A stretch of DNA of 64,000 nucleotides from Anthropogastromicrobium aceti (lineage in GTDB: Bacteria > Bacillota > Clostridia > Lachnospirales > Lachnospiraceae), in the NCBI RefSeq assembly GCF_025567095.1, contig NZ_JAOQJH010000012.1; one strand, written 5' to 3'. The translations under genes were made by a program, and so were the position numbers. Below, one piece after another: positions 40,648-48,732 of the stretch (the stretch's first letter is position 1; each line of letters opens with the position of its first letter). The notes under the pieces are model-generated. The model did not search any database and was not told the DNA's origin. It saw only the letters and a program-made list of their open reading frames with translations.

Positions 40648-42564
40648 ATGGCAAAAAAAGACGCATACAATGCAGACAGTATTACGGTGCTTGAGGGACT
40701 TGAAGCAGTCCGCAAGCGTCCAGGTATGTATATAGGAGGCGTATCTGTCTCTGGTTTAAACCATTTGGTATATGAGATTGTAGACAATGCCGTTGATGAG
40801 CATTTGGCAGGTTTTTGTAATCATATAGAGGTGACATTGGAAAATGATGGATCTGTTACGGTAAAGGACAGTGGCCGTGGTATTCCTGTTGATCGTCACA
40901 AGCTTGGTGTATCTGCAGAGCGTGTTATTTTTACGACGCTGCATGCAGGAGGTAAATTTGATAACACAGCATATAAAACAAGCGGAGGACTTCATGGTGT
41001 AGGATCTTCCGTTGTCAATGCACTTTCTGAATATTTGGAGATCCATATCGCAAAAGACGGATGGGTTTATTATGATAAATATGAGAGAGGAACGCCGGTA
41101 ATTGAGCTAAAGGACGGCCTTCTCCCGAAAAAAGGAAGAACAAAGGAAACTGGAACATGGATTAATTTTAAGCCAGATGCTGAAATTTTTGAGCGAACAC
41201 GTTTTTCAGCACAGTCAATTATGAGTCGTCTGCATGAGACAACTTATTTAAATCCAGGTCTGGAAATTGTCTTTAATAACAAGCGAAGCGGTGAGGAGGA
41301 GAGTATTACCTATTATGAGCCAGATGGAATTTCTGCTTATATCCGCGAGCTGAATAAGGGCAAGGAAACAGTTCATGATATTATCACCTATACAGGAATG
41401 AGTGATGGAATAGAGGTAACAGTTGCATTCCAGTTTGTGGATCTGTTTGAAGAAAAGCTTCTTAGCTATTGCAACAATATTTACAATACAGACGGCGGAA
41501 CACATCTGACTGGTTTTAAGACAAAATTCACGCAGGAAATAAACAGCTATGCAAAAGAGCTTGGCATTTTAAAGGATCCTGCAAAATTTACAGGACCGGA
41601 TACGCGCTGCGGTATGACTGCTATTATTGCAATTAAGCATCCAGATCCTATTTTTGAGGGTCAGACAAAGACAAAGCTTGGAAGTCAGGATGCTTCAAAG
41701 GCAGTAATTAACGTAACAGGAGAGCAGCTAGAGCTTTACTTTGATAAGCATGTTGAGGTGCTAAAGAGTATTATTGGCTGTGCAGAAAAATCTGCAAAGA
41801 TCAGAAAGGCAGAGGAAAAGGCAAAGTCTAATCTGCTGACAAAGCAAAAATATTCATTTGATGGAAATGGAAAGCTTGCAAACTGTGAGAGCAAGGACAG
41901 CAGTCTTTGTGAGATTTTTATCGTAGAGGGAGATTCAGCAGGCGGTTCAGCAAAGACTGCCAGAGACAGACGTTATCAGGCGATTCTTCCAATCAGAGGA
42001 AAAATCTTAAATGTAGAAAAGGCATCTATTGACAAGGTGCTTGCAAATGCAGAAATTAAATCCATGGTTCAGGCATTTAACTGTGGTTTCTCAGAAGGAT
42101 ATGGAAACGACTTTGATATTTCTAAGCTTCGCTATGACAAAATTATTATCATGGCCGATGCCGATGTCGATGGTGAGCATATCAGTACGCTTTTAATGAC
42201 ATTTTTCTACCGCTTTATGCCGGAACTGATTCAGGAGGGTCATGTTTATATCGCAATGCCGCCGCTTTATAAGGCAGTGCCAAAGCGCGGTCAGGAACAG
42301 TATCTTTATGATGACATTGCGCTTGATAAATACAGAAAAACGCATAAAGATTTCACTTTGCAGCGTTATAAGGGACTTGGAGAGATGGATGCGTCCCAGC
42401 TGTGGGAGACAACATTAAACCCAGAGAGCCGTTGCTTAAAGCGTGTCGAAATCGAAGATGCCAGACTTGCAAACGAGATGACAGAGCTTTTGATGGGAAG
42501 CGATGTTGAGCCGCGAAGAGAATTTATCCATAAGCATGGCCGCGAAGCACAGCTGGATATATAA
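40648..42564 (+). CDS. parE: type IIA topoisomerase subunit B (ParE-like; GyrB possible)
   Basis: The 638-residue ATPase subunit has the GHKL site (VLEGLEAVRKRPGMYIGG, EIVDNAVDEHLAG, DSGRGIPVD, GGLHGVGSSVVNALS), the transducer domain and the TOPRIM domain with EGDSAGGSAK and MADADVDGEHI. Length suits both ParE and Firmicutes GyrB. I call it ParE-like because its partner at 42664 lacks the GyrA box. AAGGAAGG is the ribosome binding site. A second type IIA pair is expected elsewhere in the genome. Confidence 0.8.
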   Translation: MAKKDAYNADSITVLEGLEAVRKRPGMYIGGVSVSGLNHLVYEIVDNAVDEHLAGFCNHIEVTLENDGSVTVKDSGRGIPVDRHKLGVSAERVIFTTLHAGGKFDNTAYKTSGGLHGVGSSVVNALSEYLEIHIAKDGWVYYDKYERGTPVIELKDGLLPKKGRTKETGTWINFKPDAEIFERTRFSAQSIMSRLHETTYLNPGLEIVFNNKRSGEEESITYYEPDGISAYIRELNKGKETVHDIITYTGMSDGIEVTVAFQFVDLFEEKLLSYCNNIYNTDGGTHLTGFKTKFTQEINSYAKELGILKDPAKFTGPDTRCGMTAIIAIKHPDPIFEGQTKTKLGSQDASKAVINVTGEQLELYFDKHVEVLKSIIGCAEKSAKIRKAEEKAKSNLLTKQKYSFDGNGKLANCESKDSSLCEIFIVEGDSAGGSAKTARDRRYQAILPIRGKILNVEKASIDKVLANAEIKSMVQAFNCGFSEGYGNDFDISKLRYDKIIIMADADVDGEHISTLLMTFFYRFMPELIQEGHVYIAMPPLYKAVPKRGQEQYLYDDIALDKYRKTHKDFTLQRYKGLGEMDASQLWETTLNPESRCLKRVEIEDARLANEMTELLMGSDVEPRREFIHKHGREAQLDI

Positions 42565-42579
42565 TGCCAAAGGTTTTTA

Positions 42580-42613
42580 GAATTGCGAGAACTGCGAAAC
42601 AGTGGAGCAATTC
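42580..42613 (+). repeat. small stem-loop, family C, between parE and parC
   Basis: GAATTGC, GAGA, ACTG-CGAAA-CAGT, GGA, GCAATTC. Inner stem differs from 29226 but stays paired; the outer stem and the GAGA/GGA internal loop are the same. Confidence 0.75.
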
Positions 42614-42663
42614 ATAGCATTATAATACACAAAATACTAAGAAAGGTATGGAATTTAATATAA

Positions 42664-44901
42664 ATGGCAGAAACAATCATTACAACGGAATATTCGTCAG
42701 AAATGCGAAAATCCTTCATAAACTACTCGATGTCCGTTATCACGGCGCGTGCAGTTCCAGATGTCAGAGACGGATTGAAGCCTGTTCAAAGAAGAGTTCT
42801 ATTTGCGATGGATGAGTTAGGCTTAAATGCAGACAAGCCGCATCGAAAATCAGCGCGTATTGTCGGTGATGCGATGGGTAAATATCATCCTCACGGTGAT
42901 TCCTCCATCTATGATGCACTTGTTGTACTTTCTCAGGATTTCAAAAAGGGAATGGCACTTGTTGACGGACATGGAAATTTTGGTTCCATAGAGGGCGACG
43001 GTGCTGCGGCAATGCGTTACACAGAGGCACGCTTAAAGAAGTTTACACAGGAAGTGTATCTGGCAGATCTGGATAAGAATATTGTGGATTTTGTTCCAAA
43101 CTTTGATGAGACAGAAAAAGAGCCATCTGTTCTTCCTGTTCGTGTTCCGAACTTTTTAATTAACGGTTCCGAAGGTATTGCAGTTGGTATGACGACAAGT
43201 ACACCGCCGCATAATTTAGGAGAGATCATAAATGCAGAAAAGTTGCTGATGGAATTTCCTAATGCGACTACGGCAGATTTGCTAGATATTATTGAGGGAC
43301 CTGATTTTCCGACTGGCGGTATTGTGACAAACAAGGACGAGCTGCTTTCTATTTATGAGACAGGACGAGGGAAAATAAGAATACGCGGCAAGGCAGAGAT
43401 TGTGCGCGGAAAAAGAAAGAGCGACCGTGACAAAATTGTAATTACGGAGATTCCTTATACAATGGTCGGTGCCAATATTGGAAAATTCCTTAGCGATGTG
43501 GCAGCACTTGCAGAGTCGAGAAAGCTTCCGGATATCGTGGACATTTCAAATCAGTCCTCAAAAGAAGGTATTCGCATTGAGATCGAGCTGAAAAAGGGTG
43601 CTGATGCAGAGCGTATACTTGCCGGTCTTTATAAGAAAACAAAGTTAGAGGACACATTTGGTGTCAATATGCTTGCTATTGTAGATGGAAGACCAGAGAT
43701 TCTTGGCTTAAAGGAAGTTCTGACACACCACATTCAGTTTCTTGTTGATATTAACACAAGAAAATATACAAGTCTTCTTGAGAAAGAGAAAAACAAGCGA
43801 GAAATTCAGGAAGGTCTTATTCGTGCAGTTGATGTGATAGATTTGATTATTGAAATTATCCGCGGAAGTAAGACTTTAAAGATGGCAAAGGCATGTCTGT
43901 CAGAAGGAATCACAGAGGGTATCAATTTCCGCACTGAAAAATCACGCAGACAGGCTGCAAAGCTTTTGTTTACAGAGGCACAGGCAACTGCTATCTTGGA
44001 GCTTCGCTTATCCAAACTAATTGGACTTGAGTTACAGGCACTTTTGGACGAACATAAAAAGACGATTGCAAAGATTGCTTCATATGAGCGCATTTTAGGC
44101 AGTAAAAAGGCTATGTATCAGACAATCGAAAAGGAATTAGACAGCATACGTGAACATTATCAGGTGCCAAGACGCACAAAAGTTACAAATGCATCTCTTG
44201 CTGTATTTGAAGAAGAGCCGGCTGTAGTGTCAGATGTCGTATTTGTTATGAACCGTTTTGGCTATGTAAAGCTTGTAGATAAGGCGCTGTTTGATAAAAA
44301 TGAGGAACAGCTTCGCAGCGAAAATGTGCGTTTTGTGCCATGCAAGACAAACTCACGTCTTGCTGTATTCACAAAGGAAGGTATTCTTCATTATTTGAAG
44401 GCTGATGCAATTCCGCTTGGAAAGGTCAAGGATAAGGGTGCGCCGATTGACAATTTGTGTAACTACAGCAGTGCTGATGAAACAATTCTAACAGTATTTA
44501 GCGATGAGGACATGAAGGAAAAGACACTCCTTTTTGTGACAAAGAATGGTTTGGTTAGAAAGACATTGGGAGCAGAGCTTATCAGCATAAAGAAAATGAT
44601 TGCAGCGGCGAAGCTTGGAGAAGGCGATGCGCTTGTTGCGATTTTAGATGCTTCAAAAGAGCTTGTCGCAGTTGTGACAAATAAAAAGCATGCAATTAAA
44701 TTTTCAACAGAAGAGGTTCCGCTTCAGAAAAAAACTGCAGCAGGTACAAGAGCATTGAAACTAGAAGAAGGGGAAGAGGTTGTATTTGCTGATTCCTTTG
44801 ATGCAAAAGAAAAAGTTTTTGCAGAAGTTCAGGGAAGAAAAATTGAACTAAGCAAGCTTACAAAGAAGAAAAGAGATGCCAAGCCTGAACAGGTAAAGTA
44901 A
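42664..44901 (+). CDS. parC: type IIA topoisomerase subunit A (ParC-like)
   Basis: The 745-residue subunit has the winged-helix/tower breakage-reunion core with QRDR YHPHGDSSIYDALV (Ser and Asp at the usual quinolone positions) and the catalytic Tyr in AAMRYTEARL. The C-terminal beta-pinwheel (LVDKALF, GEGDALVAI and similar blades) follows, but I see no QRRGGKG-type GyrA box, so it should decatenate or relax rather than supercoil. The ribosome binding site (GAAAGG) is unusually far, about 18 bases, from the ATG. It forms a unit with the upstream parE-like gene, separated by a repeat. Confidence 0.83.
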   Translation: MAETIITTEYSSEMRKSFINYSMSVITARAVPDVRDGLKPVQRRVLFAMDELGLNADKPHRKSARIVGDAMGKYHPHGDSSIYDALVVLSQDFKKGMALVDGHGNFGSIEGDGAAAMRYTEARLKKFTQEVYLADLDKNIVDFVPNFDETEKEPSVLPVRVPNFLINGSEGIAVGMTTSTPPHNLGEIINAEKLLMEFPNATTADLLDIIEGPDFPTGGIVTNKDELLSIYETGRGKIRIRGKAEIVRGKRKSDRDKIVITEIPYTMVGANIGKFLSDVAALAESRKLPDIVDISNQSSKEGIRIEIELKKGADAERILAGLYKKTKLEDTFGVNMLAIVDGRPEILGLKEVLTHHIQFLVDINTRKYTSLLEKEKNKREIQEGLIRAVDVIDLIIEIIRGSKTLKMAKACLSEGITEGINFRTEKSRRQAAKLLFTEAQATAILELRLSKLIGLELQALLDEHKKTIAKIASYERILGSKKAMYQTIEKELDSIREHYQVPRRTKVTNASLAVFEEEPAVVSDVVFVMNRFGYVKLVDKALFDKNEEQLRSENVRFVPCKTNSRLAVFTKEGILHYLKADAIPLGKVKDKGAPIDNLCNYSSADETILTVFSDEDMKEKTLLFVTKNGLVRKTLGAELISIKKMIAAAKLGEGDALVAILDASKELVAVVTNKKHAIKFSTEEVPLQKKTAAGTRALKLEEGEEVVFADSFDAKEKVFAEVQGRKIELSKLTKKKRDAKPEQVK

Positions 44902-44949
44902 GCAGCAGATGGTTATGTATTGCAGGGCAGCATCAGAAAGGTGAGATTC

Positions 44950-46215
44950 ATGGAGCACAAAAGACCAGAGTATGAGGAAACCCCTCGGATGGCAGAATTT
45001 CGAAGACGCAAGGAAAAAGAAATAAAACGTCGCCGCCGCAACAAGCGTATGACAAAAATTGTGTTAGTTATTGTAGTGATTTGGGCACTTATTGCAGTGG
45101 CAGCGGCTGCTTTTCATGTGACAAATGGATTTGGCATCTTTGAAGGCAAAAAGCCTTCCTTATCTTCGGCTGAGGAAACAAAGGATGCAATTGAACAAAA
45201 TGAACAGCAGACACTTGCAGAGCAAAATTTGAAGCAGACTATTGAGAGTGAGAGCAAAAAGGAAGTTGCAGAAAGCGAAGAGACATCTTTAGAGGAAAAA
45301 ACAGAGGATGCCACAAAGGCTTCTGAGGCAGAAAAAACAGTAAAAAAACATGAAGATCCGCGCGAGGATGTGTGGAATCATTATACGAATATGTTTATTG
45401 CATCAAAGGTCAATACGTATCTAAATGTAAGAAATCAGCCAACAACAGACGGTACTATTATCGGAAAGCTGACAAAGTATTCCGGTGGTGAGCTTGTTGA
45501 GGATATGGGAAACGGCTGGTGGCACATAAGCTCTGGCGGTATTGATGGCTATATTTGGTCTGAAAATTGTGTGACAGGTGAAGAGGCAAAGGAAGTTGCA
45601 CTTGAGCACTGTATGCAGATGGTTGAGGTGACAACGGAAAAACTAAATGTCAGAAGCGGTCCTGGTCTTGAGTATGAGGTTTGGACGACACTTAATGCAA
45701 ACGAAAAGCAGATAGTGGAAGAAAAAGACGGAGACTGGCTGAAAATTGCATTTAACAGTACATATGGTTATATAAATGATGACTATGTAAAGACAGGCTT
45801 TTATCTTGTTGAGGCAATTCCGTGGAGCAGCATTTCAGATTGTTCTCCGACACGTCAGAAGATCTTAACATTTGGTGAGCAGTATATTGGAACACCATAT
45901 GTGTATGGAGGAACGAGTCTGACAGGAGGAATTGACTGTTCAAGCTTCGTACAGCAGTGTTATGCGAGTGCAGGTTTTTCTCTTCCGAGAACATCGCGTG
46001 AGCAGGCAACAAGAGGCACACAGATTACACTTAACGAAGCAAAGCCAGGCGATCTTTTGTTTTATGCTGATGCAACAGGAACAATTGATCACGTTGTTAT
46101 GTATCTTGGAGACGGCAAAATTCTTCATGCAGCTTTGTCTCTTGGTCAGGTAACTATCAGTAAATACAATTACAGTACTGAACCTGTTCGTGTTGTAAAC
46201 ATTATTGGAGACTAA
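44950..46215 (+). CDS. NlpC/P60 endopeptidase with SH3 domains, membrane-anchored
   Basis: The 421-residue protein has a basic cytoplasmic N-terminus (RRRKEKEIKRRRRNKR), one membrane segment (KIVLVIVVIWALIAVAAAA), an acidic linker, two bacterial SH3 repeats (TYLNVRNQPTTDGTIIGKL and KLNVRSGPGLEYEVW) and a C-terminal NlpC/P60 domain with catalytic Cys in GGIDCSSFVQQ and His in GTIDHVVMYLG. It should cleave cell-wall stem peptides outside the membrane. ATG 44950 follows GAAAGGTGAG. A related protein lies at 55054. Confidence 0.9.
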   Translation: MEHKRPEYEETPRMAEFRRRKEKEIKRRRRNKRMTKIVLVIVVIWALIAVAAAAFHVTNGFGIFEGKKPSLSSAEETKDAIEQNEQQTLAEQNLKQTIESESKKEVAESEETSLEEKTEDATKASEAEKTVKKHEDPREDVWNHYTNMFIASKVNTYLNVRNQPTTDGTIIGKLTKYSGGELVEDMGNGWWHISSGGIDGYIWSENCVTGEEAKEVALEHCMQMVEVTTEKLNVRSGPGLEYEVWTTLNANEKQIVEEKDGDWLKIAFNSTYGYINDDYVKTGFYLVEAIPWSSISDCSPTRQKILTFGEQYIGTPYVYGGTSLTGGIDCSSFVQQCYASAGFSLPRTSREQATRGTQITLNEAKPGDLLFYADATGTIDHVVMYLGDGKILHAALSLGQVTISKYNYSTEPVRVVNIIGD

Positions 46216-46222
46216 AAAACAC

Positions 46223-46251
46223 TTGACCTTTAGGAAAATATATGTTATAAA
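46223..46251 (+). promoter_or_regulatory. promoter of the rimP-nusA-infB operon
   Basis: TTGACC (46223-46228), 17 bases, TATAAA (46246-46251), 160 bases upstream of rimP, leaving a leader of about 150 bases. Confidence 0.7.
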
Positions 46252-46272
46252 GGTTATATAGGTTTTTATGGT

Positions 46273-46300
46273 AAAGAGTGGGCTTGCGAGTCCACTCTTT
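46273..46300 (+). terminator. hairpin in the rimP leader
   Basis: AAAGAGTGG pairs with CCACTCTTT (9 bp) around a loop containing GCTTGC. It is followed by CTATG, not T; it lies directly behind the promoter and could be an attenuator or the site of operon control. Confidence 0.5.
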
Positions 46301-46411
46301 CTATGTAAATACCCACAAGAAAATATAACTATTCAGAGAGTAGTTGCAAAACAGGCAGATACGCTGCAGCAAACGGCAAGAATTAGGCTTGCGGCGGGAA
46401 AGGGCAGGAGT

Positions 46412-46879
46412 ATGAGAAGAAAAGAAGAGATTGAAGCATATGCAGAAAATCTGTTTTTGCCGATCACACAGAAGCATGGATTTGAGCTGGTTGATGTGGA
46501 GTATGTTAAAGAGGCAGGAAGCTGGTATCTGCGTGTCTACATTGACAAAGAGGGCGGTATCGCAGTAGATGACTGTGAGGTGGTAAGCCGTGAGGCAGAT
46601 CCTATTTTAGATACAGATGACTGTATTGAAGAAAGCTATATTTTAGAGGTAAGCTCTCCGGGTCTTGGAAGACCATTAAAGAAGGATAAGGATTTTGCAA
46701 GAAGCATTGGTGAAGAAGTTGAAGTTCGACTGTTTCGTGCAGTAGAAGGCTGTAAGGAATATACCGGGCTGCTTAACGCATACGACAAGACAACCGTTAC
46801 CCTTATGCTGGAGGATGAAAAAACACTGGTGCTTGAAAGAAGCAACATTGCGTTGATTCGTCTGGCGCTAGATTTCTAA
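46412..46879 (+). CDS. rimP: ribosome maturation factor RimP
   Basis: RimP assists 30S assembly. The 155-residue protein has the N-terminal domain (FELVDVEYVKEAGSWYLRVYIDKEGG, DDCEVVSREADPILD) and the conserved LEVSSPGLGRPLKKDKDF, then the SH3-like C-terminal domain. I chose ATG 46412 with CAGGAG just before; the frame reaching back to 46268 would translate the leader hairpin. First gene of the nusA-infB operon. Confidence 0.96.
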   Translation: MRRKEEIEAYAENLFLPITQKHGFELVDVEYVKEAGSWYLRVYIDKEGGIAVDDCEVVSREADPILDTDDCIEESYILEVSSPGLGRPLKKDKDFARSIGEEVEVRLFRAVEGCKEYTGLLNAYDKTTVTLMLEDEKTLVLERSNIALIRLALDF

Positions 46880-46957
46880 AAGCAAGGTAACGATTCACTC
46901 ATATTGCATTGCTTTGTGAAGAGTGGATAAGGAAATAGAGAAAGGAAAGAGAACATA

Positions 46958-48112
46958 ATGAATACGGAATTGATGGAAGCATTAAATGTCCTTGAAAAAG
47001 AGAAGAATATCAGAAAGGAAGTTGTCTTAAAGGCAATCGAGGAGTCACTTGTTCAGGCTTGTAAGCATCATTTTGGAAAGAGCGACAATATTGTCGTAAA
47101 TATGGATTACAATACAGGCGAGTATGAGATCAATATGGCAAAGGAAGTAGTAGAGAATGTAGAAGATCAGCAGACTCAGATCAGTCTTCCTAATGCAAAG
47201 ATTCTTGACAAGAGGGCTGTTTATGGTTCTACCGTTTATGTAAAGGTAAATTCCAAGGAGTTTGGCCGCATTGCTGCACAGATTGCAAAGGCAATTATCC
47301 TTCAGAAGCTTCGAGAGGAAGAAAATCGTGCTGTTTATGAGCGCTATAAATTAATGGAGAGAGATTTAGTAAGCGGTGTAATTTCAAGACATTTTGAGCG
47401 TAGAGGCGAGGATGGAAAGTCAACTACAGTAAATGTCAGTGTAAATCTTGGAAAGGCAGAGGCTACCTTAATGGCAGGCGAGCAGATTAAGGGTGAGGAA
47501 TATAAGGTCAATACCCGAATGAAGTTCTATGTCGTAGAAGTAAAGGATCTGCCGAAGGGACCAAAGATTCTTCTTTCCCGTTCTCGTCCGGAGTTAGTAA
47601 AGAGATTGTTTGAGGCTGAGGTTGCCGAGATTAAGGACGGAACTGTTGAGATCAAGGCAATCAGCAGAGAGGCTGGATCAAGAACAAAGATGGCTGTTTG
47701 TTCTCATGATGAGAACGTAGATGCTGTTGGTGCATGTGTAGGTGTTAACAGCTCTCGTGTAAATGCTGTTGTAGATGAGCTTGGCGGTGAGAAAATTGAT
47801 ATCATCAATTGGGATGAGAATGCAGCACAGTTTATTGAGAATGCACTCAGCCCATCAAAGGTTATTTTCGTAGCAGTTGATGATGATGAGCATTCAGCGC
47901 TTGTTGTAGTTCCAGATAGCCAGCTGTCACTTGCTATTGGCAAGGCAGGTCAGAACGCACGTCTGACTGCAAAGCTGACAGGCTATAAGATTGATATCAA
48001 GAGTGAGAGCCAGGCTGAGGAGGAAGGTCTGTTTGATGAGATCGACTTTAGCGCAGCAGAAGAAACTGAGCAGTCCGAGGAGACAGCACAGGACAATGAG
48101 GGTCAGGAATAA
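46958..48112 (+). CDS. nusA: transcription elongation/termination factor NusA
   Basis: NusA binds RNA polymerase and controls pausing, termination and antitermination. The 384-residue protein has the N-terminal RNAP-binding domain, S1 domain (about 135-200), and two KH domains (LLSRSRPELVKRLFEAEV, VGACVGVNSSRVNAVVDEL, LSLAIGKAGQNARLTAKLTGYKI in parts). The C-terminus is a short acidic tail rather than AR repeats, as in Firmicutes. AGAAAGGAAAGAGAA precedes the start. Confidence 0.97.
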   Translation: MNTELMEALNVLEKEKNIRKEVVLKAIEESLVQACKHHFGKSDNIVVNMDYNTGEYEINMAKEVVENVEDQQTQISLPNAKILDKRAVYGSTVYVKVNSKEFGRIAAQIAKAIILQKLREEENRAVYERYKLMERDLVSGVISRHFERRGEDGKSTTVNVSVNLGKAEATLMAGEQIKGEEYKVNTRMKFYVVEVKDLPKGPKILLSRSRPELVKRLFEAEVAEIKDGTVEIKAISREAGSRTKMAVCSHDENVDAVGACVGVNSSRVNAVVDELGGEKIDIINWDENAAQFIENALSPSKVIFVAVDDDEHSALVVVPDSQLSLAIGKAGQNARLTAKLTGYKIDIKSESQAEEEGLFDEIDFSAAEETEQSEETAQDNEGQE

Positions 48113-48123
48113 GAGGTGATAGA

Positions 48124-48414
48124 GTGGCCGCTGTAAAAAAAATTCCGATGCGTCAGTGTGTGGGATGCGGGGAAAGAAAAAGTAAAAAGGAACTGATCCG
48201 TATCGTTTGCTCACCGAGTGAGGATCCTGAAAGGGTAACGATTGGATTTGATCTGACTGGCAAGAAAAATGGACGAGGTGCATATATATGCAGTAGTATG
48301 GCCTGTCTTGAGCTGGCCAGAAAGAAAAAAGCTCTTGAACGAGCTTTAAAAACAGAGGTTTCGCAGCAATGCTACGATGATCTGAAAAAGGAGTTGGAGC
48401 AGATTGAACGATAA
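48124..48414 (+). CDS. rnpM: RNase P modulator RnpM (YlxR)
   Basis: The 96-residue protein starts with GTG at 48124 and has PMRQCVGCGERKSKKELIRIV, GRGAYIC and CLELARKKKALERAL, the YlxR signature, including the CxxC. YlxR/RnpM binds RNase P RNA in B. subtilis. It lies in the conserved place between nusA and the L7Ae-family gene. The stop overlaps the next start. Confidence 0.94.
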   Translation: MAAVKKIPMRQCVGCGERKSKKELIRIVCSPSEDPERVTIGFDLTGKKNGRGAYICSSMACLELARKKKALERALKTEVSQQCYDDLKKELEQIER

Positions 48415-48709
48415 AGTAATATCCCTTTTGGGATTAGCAGAACGCGCAGGTAAAATTGCGAGTGGCGAATTTGCAGCCGAAAAGGCAGTGAAGACAGGAA
48501 AGGCACGTCTGATTATTGTGGCAGAGGATGCTTCTGATAACACGAAAAAGAAGTTTAGTGATATGTGTAAGTATTATCAGGTACCTTTTGCATGTTACTC
48601 GCAGAAGGAACTGCTCGGTCACGGAATCGGAAAGGAGTTTCGCGCATCGCTTGCAGTTCTTGACGGCGGTTTTGCGAAAGCAATAGAGAAACAGTTGGAC
48701 AATAAGTAA
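48404..48709 (+). CDS. ylxQ: L7Ae-family ribosomal-type RNA-binding protein (YlxQ)
   Basis: The 101-residue protein starts at TTG 48404, overlapping the end of rnpM by 11 bases. It is an L7Ae/L30e-fold RNA binder (LLGLAERAGKIASGEFAAEKAVKTGKARLIIVAEDAS), a family that binds kink-turns. Its location in the nusA-infB operon is conserved. The exact RNA target is not established. Confidence 0.92.
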   Translation: MNDKVISLLGLAERAGKIASGEFAAEKAVKTGKARLIIVAEDASDNTKKKFSDMCKYYQVPFACYSQKELLGHGIGKEFRASLAVLDGGFAKAIEKQLDNK

Positions 48710-48732
48710 AGAAAAGGGTCGGTGATACATTT

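Noticed and set aside
40648..44901. gyrB-gyrA as the main gyrase
   Set aside because: The A subunit is 745 residues without a GyrA box, and the pair lies among tRNAs and wall genes, not beside dnaA or recF. A ParE/ParC-like call fits better, though uncertain.
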